Of a stretch of 64,000 nucleotides of DNA, positions 24,801-36,096 are shown piece by piece (position 1 is the first letter of the stretch; each line of letters starts with the position of its first letter). The stretch is taken from NCBI GenBank assembly GCA_033063855.1, contig CP093831.1:3472001-3536000 (forward strand). Direction: 5' to 3'. Made by a program: the position numbers and the translations under genes. The stretch comes from Smittia aterrima. Lineage: Eukaryota > Arthropoda > Insecta > Diptera > Chironomidae. The notes beneath the pieces are model-generated. The model made no database searches. It saw only the letters and a list, made by a program, of their open reading frames with translations, and was not told the origin of the DNA.

Positions 24801-26503
24801 TCAACACCAATTTGAGTCTGTTAAGCATTTCCCCCTAAACCATCTTGTCATCATTTGATTTTTCGGTGAGAGTTGTTGAAAAGTTGGATTGTCATCGAGA
24901 GATTTCTTGGGATTTGTGATGTGAACTGGGAAAATTCTTTTTGTGTCACCACGATTAATGTGCTCGCGGTAAGCTCGATGGAGGTCAATTGTGTCTTGTG
25001 TGTTTAAGCAAGGCTTACAGAGAAGACATTCGACTGGAGCGCAAGACTCTGAGCATGGAGCTTGGCCACAGATTTCTCCGTTCACCGCAATATTTTTGTC
25101 AGATGAGATCATAATTTCAGTTTCAGATTCTAACCTTTTGAATGATTCGCGTGACAAGTAATGTCCAACGCCAACAAGATTCAAAACATTGTACAACACT
25201 TGCTCGTAGAGAATAAAATTCTGTTTGAAATGTGCTGACGAGAGATTCGGTGACATATTTGCTTCCATCAAATAAACTTTGAGATTCGCATCGACGATTA
25301 AATCGAATCGAGCCATTTCGAAAAAGTTTTGTTTGTACTTGTAGCGATTCATTATGCCGCTAAGATCAGATTCCTTTGAGAGAATTGCAACACGAATTGC
25401 ATCTTCAACTTGATCCCAAATCTTCTGCGGATCACCCAACTGCTTACTTCGAATATAAGCGTCGAAACTTCCTTTCATTCCAAAGCCTAAACTATTGTAG
25501 TATCGAGCGAGTGATGGCATTTGCCAAGTCGGAATGTAATCATCGCCGACAATGTATTTGTCAACATTCTCAGGATCGAACGGATGATACTTCTCCGGGC
25601 AATAACGGAACAGAATGTCGCCATAATAAATGTAAACTCGAAGAGGATTGATTGAAGTTATGATAACGTAAACACCGATATCAAACTTGTGACCATCAAC
25701 GAGCAGAGGATTTTCAATGAATTCTTGAATGAACGTTAGATTGTCGCTTAAATTAATCTCATTCACATTTCTGATTTTTATGTGACGATGTTGATGATGT
25801 TTGACGACGAAGAGCTTTTCTGGATTATTCTTTGCGTAATCTGTGAATTCGTCTTGATCCTTAGGAAGCTTAAAAGCTCTTGGGATTATCGAAAGCTTTG
25901 TCGTTGCTAAATCAACTTTGTTGGTTAGAAAGCCGCAGCCAGGGACGTGATTTACTTTTTGATGAGGCTTCAAGTCTAACATCTTTGATCTGAGTTTTGT
26001 AAATGGATAGTCGTGAGCCCAAAGCAGGTCAGCCGTGTCGCTTTGATTTTCTGTCACTCGTTCGAAACCAAGTCTCTTTAATACTTTGTTGACGTGGAGC
26101 CATTGACCTTCTCCCCCGCTACCGTAAATCCAATAAGTTGGCTTTCTTGATTGATCAGGAATTGATGGACAAGAAGTTGTTGGGCATTGTGATGGTTTAA
26201 GAAGATCTTTCACATCATTGAATGGCAATTGGGTCAAACATACAGCGATCGCACTTGTGATTAAAATGAAGACGATTTGACCTTTTTTTGTTCGTAAATC
26301 GAAGAACGAATTGTCATCGTAATCATCATTGTCTTCAATTTTTCTTTGCTTTCTAAATCGAACTTTTCTCTCGTTGGTCTTTAATTGTTCATCTGAAGAT
26401 TCTTGCTAAAAGTAAAATAAAATTAATAATTGGAATTAGCCGCAAATCATAAAATTACTTCAATCTCTGCAGACTTTTCAATCTTTTTCTTCGATTTTTG
26501 CAT
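24801..26503 (-). CDS. Tubulin-tyrosine-ligase-like protein, TTLL15 type
   Basis: TTL-family ATP-grasp ligases attach Glu or other residues to tubulin or other proteins. Exon 1 is 26503-26459 (15 codons from the ATG); exon 2 is 26405-24801; phase 0, 549 residues. The N-terminus is Lys-rich and precedes a single hydrophobic segment at about residues 58-75 (IVFILITSAIAVCL), read as a signal anchor. The TTL domain follows: FVVKHHQHRHIKI, IQEFIENPLLVDGHKFDIGVY (shortened here), and the metal/ATP-binding end MEANMSPNLSSAHF. A Cys-rich patch (CSESCAPVECLLCKPC) lies near the C-terminus. The anchor and the Cys patch match the TTLL15 branch rather than cytosolic polyglutamylases. Topology, and so the real substrate, is uncertain. 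It converges on gawky and is tandem with DUS3, whose stop lies 252 bp from this start. Confidence 0.85.
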
Positions 26504-26754
26504 CGCTAACAGCTTAAACTAATTTCCTTTTGTAATTTCAGCGATTTAATTCGATTTGATCATTTTTTAAAAACGAATCGCATGAAATCTCAATTTTCTT
26601 CGGAGTGTTGAATCTTCACTGGAATGTTAAAATTCTTAAATGTAGGTCATTGACATCAAAAGAAGAACTTCCATGAAAGAACAGGCGTGAATGGAAAGTG
26701 GTTGGTTTAAAGTTGAATCAAACATATTTTTTATTTCAAATAAATCTTTTTGAT

Positions 26755-28495
26755 TTAATAAGAGTTTGCTCTGTGTTTGGGAAGGAAAGAGAATCCTTCG
26801 GGCACTTTACCAAGAAACATTTCACTGATCTTAAGCCAATCAGTCGATTTGTTCGAAGCCATCAATGTCTCAATATCATCGCGTCCCAAATATGTGTCGA
26901 ATTCAATTCGCTGTTGGATTTTCTGAGGTGGATTCACCAGAATTCCGTGAGGAACATAGCGATGCAAGAAAGACATCCACTCAAGAAGGAATCGTCGAGT
27001 TGTTTCAACGCCTTTCGTGTCACTTCCCCAATGCAACAAACCGTAGTTCACGTATTTCTGAAGCATCTCGAAACGTTCTTTGCTGCTTATGTCAAAAGGC
27101 TTTTCTTCCTTAATCTCCTTGAAAATCCATGGCTTGATCAAAGCTCCTCGTCCAATCATTACAGACGAGACATGTGGTGCTGTTTCTCGCATTCTTTTGA
27201 AATCCTCAAAGCCGAGAATATCTCCGTTTCCAATAACTGGAATCGATTTAATGTTTGCAGCGCATTTCTCAATATAACTCCAATCCGCTGATTTTGTGTA
27301 GCGTTGTTCTCTTGACCGGCCATGAAGTGTCACGGCTGCTGCTCCCCATTCTTCAAGCTTTGGTAATAATTCATGAGCAACAGGATCATTTGCGTAAACT
27401 CCAGTTCGTGTTTTTACAGTGAACGGTTTGTCTTCAAGAATCGTCGAACAAGTTCTAACAATTTGCTGAAGAACGTTTTGTCTTCTAATCAAAGCTGATC
27501 CTCCTCCTTGACGATAGATTAAGTCAATTGGACATCCAATATTCAGATCAATGAAGTCAACGTCAAGATGTTCAGCTAAAACTTGAGCAGCATATGCAAC
27601 GATCTTTGTGTTGTTGCCACAGATTTGAACGCCAAAGATATCTTCGCTGCTGTGACGCTTAGTGAGTGCCCATTCCGGCATTGCACCATTGATGATTGGA
27701 AGAGAGCAAGCCATTTCCCCAACAGTGATGTCAGCTCCATATTCCTTACAGATTCTTCTGAAAGGAAGATTTCCAACTGTCGTTAATGGACTCAACACAA
27801 GTTTATTGCTGAAGTCAATTTTCTTCTTCTCTTCTTGACGAAGTTTAACGTTTTCATCGTCACCAGCTGATCCAATTGGTTTGTCCTTCTCCTGTTGTAT
27901 AATCTTCTCAACTTCTTTCAAGATCCTATCGGATTTTGAATAATCGTATGTTTTCTTTCTCAAGGAGTTTTGAAGTTCCCATGGCAAATGTGAGCGTTCC
28001 GTTCGTTTAACGTTGTTCTCATTGAAATTTTTGTTTTCTTGAGTCAAGTGCATTTTACCAAAGCGACAAGTGATTCCGAAGCTGCAGAAACCATTTGTTG
28101 AGTAAATTGGACATTTCTCGCCGATATCTGGTGGCTTCTTATCGAGATAACCAACGAGATCATGAGAGAATTTACATTTATCGTCCCGCGAACAAACTTC
28201 TTCATCAATGACTGCTCGGCAAAGTTTGTCATCAATTGATTCCTTGAAAATAGGTCGACGTCTGTTTTGTCCTCCTTTCTCTGCTCTCTTCTGTCGCTTG
28301 CTTTTCGGTTGCCCATCAGCTTCTCTTGTCTCTGGTTTCAAATCATCAGAAACTTCATCCGATTTCACGTTTTCTTCGACGATCTTTGGAACAATTGGAA
28401 CTTTGTATCTAAAATCGAGAATAATTTAAATAAACTTCACTAACTCTGAAGGTATCGACTTACTCCGGTTTAATGTAACACACTAGAGGATCCAT
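26755..28495 (-). CDS. Dus3: tRNA-dihydrouridine(47) synthase 3 (DUS3L)
   Basis: FMN-dependent enzyme reducing U47 in the variable loop of cytosolic tRNAs. Exon 1 is 28495-28464 (32 bp, from the ATG); exon 2 is 28408-26755; 561 residues. Basic N-terminal sequence precedes two CCCH zinc fingers (from LCRAVIDEEVC near residue 74, and CPIYSTNGFCSFGITC), typical of DUS3. The TIM-barrel synthase domain follows, with KLVLSPLTTVGNLPFRR, the catalytic Cys in DLNIGCPIDLIYRQGGGSAL, VKTRTGV and VIGNGDILGFED. Length and domain order match the eukaryotic DUS3 family. A TTTATT near 26729 could be its poly(A) signal. It is divergently arranged with Dph5. Confidence 0.95.
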
Positions 28496-28685
28496 TTATG
28501 CTGTTGTTAGCTTAGAAAAGTTAAATTAATTTGTCACGAGGAAATTTCTAAAATATTTTCCTTGCCCCTCGAATATTTCCAGGCGAGAGTGAGACGGCGA
28601 TATTTTCATTTGTTTTCATTCGAGTTATTTGCGAATCAAGAAATATTTAATTAAAGCAAAAGCAAGTAACGATTTAGTTTGAACG
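28496..28685. promoter_or_regulatory. Shared DUS3/Dph5 bidirectional promoter region
   Basis: Only 190 bp separate the two start codons, which point away from each other, so both 5' leaders and core promoters must lie here or overlap. I see no TATA box. The arrangement is seen directly; co-regulation is inferred. Confidence 0.7.
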
Positions 28686-29569
28686 ATGCTTTATGTTATA
28701 GGACTTGGTCTTGGTGACGTCAAGGATATCACAGTGAAGGGTTTGGAGATTGTGAAGAGCTGTGAGCTGATTTATTTAGAAGCATACACTTCGATTCTAA
28801 CATGTGGGCAAGATGAGATGGTAAGGATAGATATCAAGTGATGTCACATGAAACTAATGCCGGTAAATTTTAGGAAAAGTTCTACGGAAAGTCAATCATT
28901 GTAGCTGATCGTGATTTTGTTGAACAAGGCGCTGATGAGCTCCTGAATCATGCAGAGACAAAGAATGTTGCTTTTCTTGTTGTCGGCGATCCGTTTGGAG
29001 CAACAACTCATACCGATTTAATTCTTAGGGCTAAAGAGAAAGCAATCAAAGTTCAAATCATTCATAACGCTTCGATTCTCAATGCTGCTGGATGTTGTGG
29101 TCTTCAGCTCTATCACTTTGGAGAAACTATTTCAATTCCTTACTGGACCGAGACTTGGAAACCTGACAGCTTCTACGATAAGATCAACGCTAATCAAAAG
29201 CACGGTTTACACACTCTCTGCTTACTTGATATCAAAGTCAAGGAGCCAACATTTGAGTCACTTACCAAGAAGAAGAAAGAGTTTATGCCGCCAAAGTTCA
29301 TGAGCGTGAGTGAAGCAGCTGATCAACTTTTGCAGATAATCCAATCGAAACGTGAAAGCGGTGAAACAGACTTAGCTTACGACGAAGAAACAATCTTTAT
29401 TGGACTAGCGAGAGTTGGTCATGAAACTCAAGAGATCGTGGCATGCAAGTTGAGTCAGATGAAGGAGACTGACTTGGGTGGGCCTCTGCATTCGATGATT
29501 CTCCCGTCAAATAATCTTCATCCTATTGAAAAAGAATACCTTCAGCAGTTTTCGAAGGAAATTTTATAA
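28686..29569 (+). CDS. Dph5: Diphthine methyl ester synthase
   Basis: SAM-dependent methyltransferase that methylates the diphthamide intermediate on a His of translation elongation factor eEF2 in the cytosol. Exon 1 is 28686-28820 and exon 2 is 28874-29569; phase 0, 276 residues, near the family length. It starts MLYVIGLGLGDVKDIT, the family's N-terminal SAM-binding signature. VVGDPFGATTHTDL, IHNASILNAAGCCGLQLYHFG and FMPPKFMS are further family landmarks, and the C-terminal GLARVGHETQEI is conserved. Nothing is missing. RECQ1 starts only 90 bp after its stop on the same strand, so the intergenic region is very tight. Confidence 0.96.
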
Positions 29570-29658
29570 AAATAAAAATTGAGACGTAACTGACGGATCA
29601 TCCAAAACTAACCAACAAAAATTGTTTTGTTTTGTATTTTGCCTCGTAAACTACAAAA

Positions 29659-31898
29659 ATGAATTTCGACGAGAAAATATCAAAAATTAATGAACAACTG
29701 CATAAAATTAAATCAGAAATTGAACGGTTGACTACATTGAAACGAAAATTATCAGCAGCAAAAGAGAAACTTCAAGATGAAAAGCATTTGGAATCGAGAA
29801 ACGAATTAGCCAAGAATGATTGGAATGAAGGTAAGAAACAATCAAAATAATAAGAATAAATTCTTAATTCATCTTTTTAGAAGTATTTCCTTGGTCACAA
29901 ACAGTCGGCGAGAAGTTGAAGACCGTGTTTGGTCTTGAGAAATTCCGCAGCCAACAACTGGAGACAATCAACGTGACAATGAGCAAACTCGATGTTATCC
30001 TCTTGGCACCAACTGGAGGAGGTAAAAGCCTTTGCTTCCAACTGCCAGCTCTCTGCGATGCGGGCATTACTCTTGTAGTGTCTCCCTTGATCTCATTGAT
30101 GGAGGATCAAATTTACACTCTGAAGAAGAAAGGAATAGCAGCTGAACTGCTATCAAGTCATACAGATACAGACGTTTCGACTCGAGTTCATAAATTACTC
30201 AGCGACTCCTCTTACTCTTCGCAACTTAAACTACTTTATGTTACACCTGAACGTATGGCAAAGTCTAAGCGGTTGATGACAGCACTGCAGAAATGTTATC
30301 AGAACAAGAAGTTGGAGAGAATTGCGATTGATGAAGTTCATTGTTGTTCAGTTATGGGTCACGACTTCAGGCCGGTAAGAAATCAATTTATCATTACGAG
30401 TCTATGAAAATTGAAATCTCTTTCTTCGATTTTCAAGGATTACAAATTTTTGGGAACTCTCAAGACTTTGTTCCCCAACACTCCAATCATTGGCGTCACA
30501 GCAACAGCAAGCAGAAAAGTTCTTCATGATGTTCAGAAGATATTAAACATTCGTGGATGTCTTGTCTTCAGTTCTCCTTTCAACAGACCGAATCTATTTT
30601 ATGGCGTGATCGAAAAGCCGGCAAAGGATGAAGATCTTTACGATCTCCTTGCTAATTTGCTGAAGAATCGTTACACAGGCGAATCAGGAATAATTTACGC
30701 GTTGACAGTCAAAAACACTGAATCAATTGTAACTGAACTCTTGCAAAGAGATTGCAAGGTTCGAGCTTATCACGCTTACTTAGAACCACGTCAAAGATCT
30801 AACGTTTATCAAGCTTGGCGAAACAATGAAATTCAAGCAGTTGTTGCAACGATTGCTTTTGGAATGGGAATCGATAAGTCTGATGCTAGATTCGTCATTC
30901 ATCACACTCTCTCAAAGTCGATGGAAAACTTTTATCAGGAATCTGGAAGATGCGGTCGCGATGGAAACTACGCAGAATGTATTTTGCTTTATAGATTCAG
31001 TGATATATTCAAGATTTCAACAATGACATTCTCAGAAACAAATGGGCTTCGCAACGCTTACGCGATGGTCGATTACTGCATCGATCCAAAGAAGTGTCGT
31101 CGAGATTTATTCTCGAATTACTTCACAGAAGTTTGGAGTGAACGAAATTGCGGAAAGATGTGCGATCACTGTTTCTATCTAAATCAGAATCGAACTGTCG
31201 TACCTCCTAAAATGAATATTCTGATGCACTATCGGACTTTGTTAAAACTCATCGATCACGCTCTTGGAATGGACATCAAACTAACTGCACTTAAGCTCAT
31301 CGACGCTTGGCTACACAAAGGACCAGGAAAGTTGCGAGTTGCTGATATTCCTCCTCCAAGCATTGATCGATTCTATGCTGAGCAGATCATCGCTTTCCTC
31401 ATCCTTCACAATTATTTAAGAGAAGATTTCCATTTCACGCCATATTCCACAAACAGTTACATCGAGAAAGGTCCAAAGAACCCGGAAGACGAAGAAATTG
31501 ATTTTCAACCATCGCGAGCTTTTGAGCTGCCGTCACTGAAATGTTTAAAAGAATTTTACGAAACTACGTCATCAACTTCAAACGCACCATCAACTTCCAC
31601 CGCAGAAGATATTATGATTGTCAAAGATGAAAAGACTCCATCAAAATCATCTAAAGAAGAAAATAGTCTGGGAATGCTTCATCGAAAACGAATCATTTCA
31701 ACTAGCAGCGATGACTCTTCTGACGACTTATTGACAGTTTCAAGTTCTGATCTCGATAAGCTGATTGAAGAGAAGGTCAACTCAAAGATAAGAAAAATAA
31801 TGAAAAGCTCGGAACCACAAGCTTCAACATCAAATCAAGACTCTGACGATGTTATCTTCTTAACTCCAAAGAAGGTTGAAATCATTGAAATTGATTAA
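29659..31898 (+). CDS. RECQ1-like ATP-dependent DNA helicase
   Basis: 3'-5' DNA helicase of the RecQ family, closest to RECQ1/RECQL by order and wording of motifs. Exons 29659-29830, 29881-30374 and 30438-31898 give 708 residues. Residues 1-57 form a charged, coiled-coil-like head as in RECQ1. Walker A PTGGGKS is at 101-107, DEVH at 208-211, then GVTATAS, the helicase C domain with AFGMGIDKSD and QESGRCGRDG, the four-Cys zinc-binding region (KKCRRDLF to MCDHC), a winged-helix region (LKLIDAWLHKGPGKLRV), and a Ser/Thr-rich acidic tail. Oddities: the aromatic-rich loop reads CCSVMGHDFRP where RecQ enzymes almost always have CSQWGHDFRP, so Gln215 and Trp216 are Val and Met; motif VI has Cys for Ala. 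All other motifs look active. The short introns are unambiguous. Confidence 0.93.
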
Positions 31899-32001
31899 AT
31901 ACAAAAATACTTTTTCCGTCTGAAAGGAATCTTCATCAAAGGAAAGTAATGAAATGTTAATGAATGGAGAGGTCAGGTTAATCGCAATCGAGCTAATTAA
32001 A

Positions 32002-32327
32002 TTAACTTGCTAATTCATAAAAGAGAAGACGAGATACCTTGGCTGGTGAATTTACTGATTTTTTTTTGTAATGAATAAAATCTTGAATTATGTTTGAAAA
32101 CTTATCTTGTTCATTAAACAAACTTAAATTGCCTCCGCTTACTTCATGGAACTCCTGCAAGGCGAAAATCAAAGTTTTAAGTATTCTATGCAAATTATTT
32201 CCGGATTCCATTGTTGTCGTATTCATGTTTAATGACCTTCCATTGTTATCATTCCCACAAGCTTCGATTAAATAGCTTTCAATTGGGAAAGGGTTGCTCC
32301 CGGATTTATTGCTTTGTTTACTGAAAA
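32002..32327 (-). other. Possible terminal coding exon, unrecognised
   Basis: A good minus-strand 3' splice site (T-rich tract ending TTTTTCAG just right of 32327) opens a frame of about 108 codons to a stop at 32002, including SNPFPIESYLIEACGND and NLHRILKTLIFALQEF. Residue use looks protein-like, with a possible helical stretch, but I recognise no domain and find no convincing upstream exon or start before 33000. An internal ATG near 32226 gives 74 residues. It could be a short gene, an exon of a larger gene, or chance. Confidence 0.3.
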
Positions 32328-33014
32328 ATAAAAAAGTAAATTAGGGATGGAAATCCTCCGTGATTCATCGTCATCGTCCTTTTAGAAAAAGAGATTTTCT
32401 GCAGACTGATAAAAAGTGAACTTCATTGATGAGAAATGTTTACAGAGGGCGTCTTTTGAAACAAATTTTATCTCTTATATCCATTTTGCAATGAAAAGAT
32501 TTTTCTTCGAGTTTCATTGATCGAAAGCTTTGCTTCGGTTTTTACAACGAACATAAAAGGTTTTCGTCATTCAACAAAAGCCAAACAAATCATGCTCGAA
32601 ATTACTTCAATAAAATTCATGAGATTCCGTTCGTTATCGTGAGGGAGTAAGCGTCTCTCGAATTTTGTGAACCAAGAAATTTCCATTGAACTTTCCACAT
32701 GCACCATAGTTTAAACTTATGCTGACTATGATGCAAATTCAAATATCATGTTTTCTATTCTGAGAGTTTCTTTGGTTTCCCAATACTCGACCATCTCTCA
32801 TGTGTCTCGTTTTGAAACCTCTTCACACTGTCGTTGAGCTCTTCTCGTCTGATTTATAATGTCATGAAAGGATGATGAAGGTTCGTCTCGTCAAGACAAT
32901 GCTTTAAAACACGAAGTTGAGTTATGATGCTTTGGTCGCTCTCGTCTCGAAAATTTGTTTAAAATATTTTGACTTGAGGTTAAAGTTTTAATGGATACGT
33001 TTGTTGAATTGCAC
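32328..33014. other. Intergenic, no supported gene
   Basis: AT-rich sequence without a convincing frame. TTTATT at 33015-33020 is a likely minus-strand poly(A) signal for the dehydrogenase. Confidence 0.5.
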
Positions 33015-33031
33015 TTTATTTTCAAAAACTT

Positions 33032-33883
33032 TTACATTTTCTCGCCAGTAGGACGAATTGTCAACTCTGTGACATTGACAGTGTAAGGAGTCGAAAGCAA
33101 GTACATAATTCCATCAGAAATATCGGAAGGTGCCAATCCTTGAGAAAAGTTGATATTTGGATCGTTAAATTGCTCAGCGGTCATCAAACCACTTGCCAAT
33201 CCGATTTCAGTTGCGACACCACCAGGCGATAAACTCTGAAAAAAAAATTTATTAGAAAAAGTTGGAGATAAGGAATAGACGAATAAGGAAAAAGATAAAC
33301 TCACAGTGATTCGAACTTTCTTGTTATCTGCCCAAACAAGCTCGTGACGGATTGTTTCAGTGATTGCAGTCACTGCGTGTTTCGATCCAGGATAGACGCT
33401 GAATGGCATTTGGAAAAATGGAACGTAATGCCCAGCGACTGAGTTGATGTTAATAATGTAACCGTAAACATCTGATTTCTTCATTAAGCGAAAAGCTTCA
33501 CGAGTGCATTGAGTAAGGCCGTGAATATTTGTATCAATTATTTCGGTCATTTTCTTGGTGGCTTCATCACTCTCGTCCAAGAGAAAAACGTTCCTGACCA
33601 CACCAGCGTTGTTGATCAAAATATGAACGACTCCGAATTTATTTTCAATCCATTTGAAAGTGTCTTTGATCGATTTTGGATCGGACACATCGCATTTGTA
33701 AGCAAATGCTTTCTTCTTTGCACTTTCACTTAATTTTTTAATGAGATCTTCAACTTTTTCAACTCGCCTAGCTAAACCGATTACAGTGATTCCAGCTTCA
33801 GCCAAATCCTTGAAGATTGCTGCTCCAATTCCTGCACTCGCTCCAGTAACCACGGCGATTTTTCCAACCCACTTGTCAACCAT
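33032..33883 (-). CDS. Short-chain dehydrogenase/reductase (farnesol dehydrogenase / SDR11-like)
   Basis: NADP(H)-dependent classical SDR; insect relatives oxidise farnesol and similar alcohols. Exons 33883-33305 and 33235-33032 join in phase to 260 residues. Start chosen at MVDKWVGKIAVVTGAS, matching the family; an in-frame ATG at 33952 would add 23 unconserved residues. Seen: nucleotide-binding TGASAGIG, ARR after beta-2 (favouring NADP), CDVSD, NNAG, catalytic Ser in NSVAGH, YPGSK (the YxxxK pair) and LSPGGVATE. The 69-bp intron is in frame and stop-free, so an unspliced reading also stays open (adding 23 residues), but it has GTGAGT and a T-tract ending TTTCAG at its borders. The substrate cannot be read from sequence. 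It lies divergently, 540 bp from the first odorant receptor. Confidence 0.93.
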   Translation of the reverse strand: MVDKWVGKIAVVTGASAGIGAAIFKDLAEAGITVIGLARRVEKVEDLIKKLSESAKKKAFAYKCDVSDPKSIKDTFKWIENKFGVVHILINNAGVVRNVFLLDESDEATKKMTEIIDTNIHGLTQCTREAFRLMKKSDVYGYIININSVAGHYVPFFQMPFSVYPGSKHAVTAITETIRHELVWADNKKVRITVSLSFSLFVYSLSPTFSNKFFFQSLSPGGVATEIGLASGLMTAEQFNDPNINFSQGLAPSDISDGIMYLLSTPYTVNVTELTIRPTGEKM

Positions 33884-34229
33884 TTCTTTTAAATATATTT
33901 TTGAATTTGCACTTGTCGCTTCGATTTGTTTGAATTGAATGAAACACTTCAATGTCGAATCGAAAATTTAAGACCGATTTTTATCACTTTACGATTATTT
34001 TACTTCCATCTATGGCAAAGACGATTAAACAAATATCGTCATCGCGTGCAAGATTTAGTCCCAAAAGAGTTGCGCCTTATCGTTGCAAAATCATCAGTTT
34101 ACATTATTTTTGGTGTTTAAGTTAAGTTTGAAAAACAAATTTTAAGCTTCTTTTTTAGTCTTGTCATCAATTCGAGTTTTGAGATGATTCATCGTCTCTC
34201 TCAGATCGTCGCATTATTCTCTACGTCTA

Positions 34230-34400
34230 CGTAAAATCAATCGCGAGTCGTTAATTATTTAAGGAGAAGCTCCACTATGACGTGTTGCCATTCACTGCAG
34301 GAGTAAATGACAAATTCATCGACTAATGCAATCGTGGAAAATTAAATACACTTGTAGGCTACAAGTTGTAGCTTCTAGTTCTACTTTTTAATTGAGCCGA
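34230..34400 (+). promoter_or_regulatory. Receptor promoter module B, copy 1
   Basis: Upstream block shared by all receptor copies: GCGAGTCGTTAATTATTT, then CTATGACGTGTTGCCATTC, CTGCAGGAG and AATGCAATCGTGG, ending just before the receptor start. It recurs near 36985-37150, 39985-40130, 43045-43190 and 45540-45690. It contains a TAATTA homeodomain-type word and a TGACG word. Repetition is direct evidence; promoter function is inferred from position. Confidence 0.55.
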
Positions 34401-34422
34401 ACAACACAACGACAAAAACTTT

Positions 34423-35866
34423 ATGAAGGAAAATGATTTTTCAGATGACAATCAGTTCGATTCGCGACTTACAACGGGAAGGATGAAAATTGTAAAATAT
34501 TTTAATCGTGTTGTGGATTATTTCAAGAACGAAGAGGTTTTCTTCGACCTAGTGTCACGGTTTCTTTTGCTCAGTCTGGAGATTTTGTCTCCGACTAAAA
34601 TACGAGACGGAAAGAAGAGGATTTCAAGACTGTAAAGCTCTTTCTCTCTCCGATGATCGTTACATTCAATTAAAAATATTTCTCGTCAGGTTCGTTGCTA
34701 TGCTTGCAGGCTCGACAGGAATTGATGTTTTCATGCTTTGGTATACGGTTAACGAATTTCAGTCATTGAGCTTCACGAGCTTATCGGAGAATGTTGGAGT
34801 CTTCAGTAAAATTTCCTTAAAATTTAATTTGATTTGTTCTCAAAAAAAAAAAATTTTCAGCAAGTTTGCTCAGATTTGCTTTTTATTTAATTTACATCGC
34901 TTTTGTCTTCAACGACATCTCACAGTTAGTGCAGCAAATAATAATGGAAAAGTGAGTAGAAATTATCCTTGAATTTCTAAAATGAATAATATTTTTTCAC
35001 AGAAAAGCAAGAAATGACGAAATCACATTCAAGCATGGCAAAGAAGAATTCATTGGAATTTCACTTCTGGTCATCCCATCGGCTCTTCTACTCTTTAGCA
35101 TGTGGGTCTGCGTTTTCTTCTTCAAAGTGAATGACGTTAATCTGCCGTTGAACTTTCGACTACCATTTTTGACACTGGAATCTGCTGGAATTGAATGGAC
35201 GATTAATTACATTTTTCAAGTCATATCGTTGTTCTTTACTGCGTTGGGTTACTTAACGCTCTATCCTCTGATCTTTCTTCTAATGAATCATTCGTGCTGG
35301 GAGATCGATCAGACGATCTTGCTCTTGACCGATTGGAATGACAATGAAAGTGAGGACTGCGCATCTGAGTTAATCAAATCTGTTGTGAAACGAAGTTATG
35401 GAGTTCTTGGCTACTTGAATGAGGCTCAAAGACTTCTGAAGTTTATCTTCTTCGCTGAGATTTCTAGTCAGTCGATAAGTCTGTGCACATGCTTCTATGC
35501 CATTCTGTTTGATCCTCCCGGCAATGTTACAACTTTCTCAATGATTTGTGTTCTATTCGCGCAAGCTTTCATTGTTTGCTGGCTGGGAAATCGAGTAATC
35601 ATCAGAATCGACGCATTCACTGCTGCCATTTATGACTTGAAATGGTACAAGTTTGCACCCACCGACAGGAAAAGTTTGCAGATATTGTTGATGATGTCGC
35701 AGAACATTCGAGGATACAACGGAATATTTCACGAAGTCAACATGGAAACATTCCAAAAGGTAAAAACATTGAAGAAATAAAAGATTTACTGAAAAATATT
35801 TCACAGATTGTGGAATTCGCTTACTCGTACATGATGTTCATGAGTTCAATTAAATTGCCAGCATAA
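34423..35866 (+). CDS. Odorant receptor, array copy 1
   Basis: Seven-transmembrane insect odorant receptor (7tm_6), expected in dendrites of olfactory neurons as a channel with Orco. Exons 34423-34631, 34690-34805, 34861-34951, 35003-35759 and 35807-35866 give 410 residues with perfect phases. Starts MKENDFSDDNQ. Hydrophobic segments include FYLIYIAFVF, FIGISLLVIPSALLLFS, FFTALGYLTLYPLIFLL and ICVLFAQAFIVCWLG. The C-terminal family signature runs from DLKWYKFAPTDRKSLQILL through GIFHEVNMETFQK to IVEFAYSYMMFMSS. It shares intron positions and most residues with the three copies downstream, so it arose by tandem duplication. The ligand is unknown. AATAAA follows at 36046. Confidence 0.92.
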
Positions 35867-36045
35867 ACGAAAATTGTATGTGGAATACAGTCACACGACT
35901 CAGAAAAGGAAATGATGCAAAATATTATCATAAAAGTAGAGATTGCACCTTTTATGAGCAGAGAAAAAGTCTCAAAAACATTAAATGTTAAATAGTCCTT
36001 AAAAATGAAAAAAAAATATTTTTGTTAATATTTGATTCAAGACAC

Positions 36046-36096
36046 AATAAAATTTCTTAAGAGTTTTGTCTCTAGCACTCAAAAGCTCATCTTTTG
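36046..36096 (+). terminator. Poly(A) signal plus conserved hairpin, copy 1
   Basis: AATAAA at 36046-36051, then a perfect 6-bp inverted repeat, CAAAAG-CTCAT-CTTTTG, at 36080-36096. The same order recurs after copies 2 (38806-38856), 3 (41789-41840) and 4 (44823-44873). Confidence 0.55.

Noticed and set aside
32002..34423. Functional link between the dehydrogenase and the receptors (odorant degradation)
   Set aside because: Adjacency alone; nothing in the sequence supports a shared role.
35553..35804. Antisense frames of 83-88 codons conserved opposite receptor exon 4 in several copies
   Set aside because: They are shadows of the conserved coding exon; similarity between copies follows from the sense strand.
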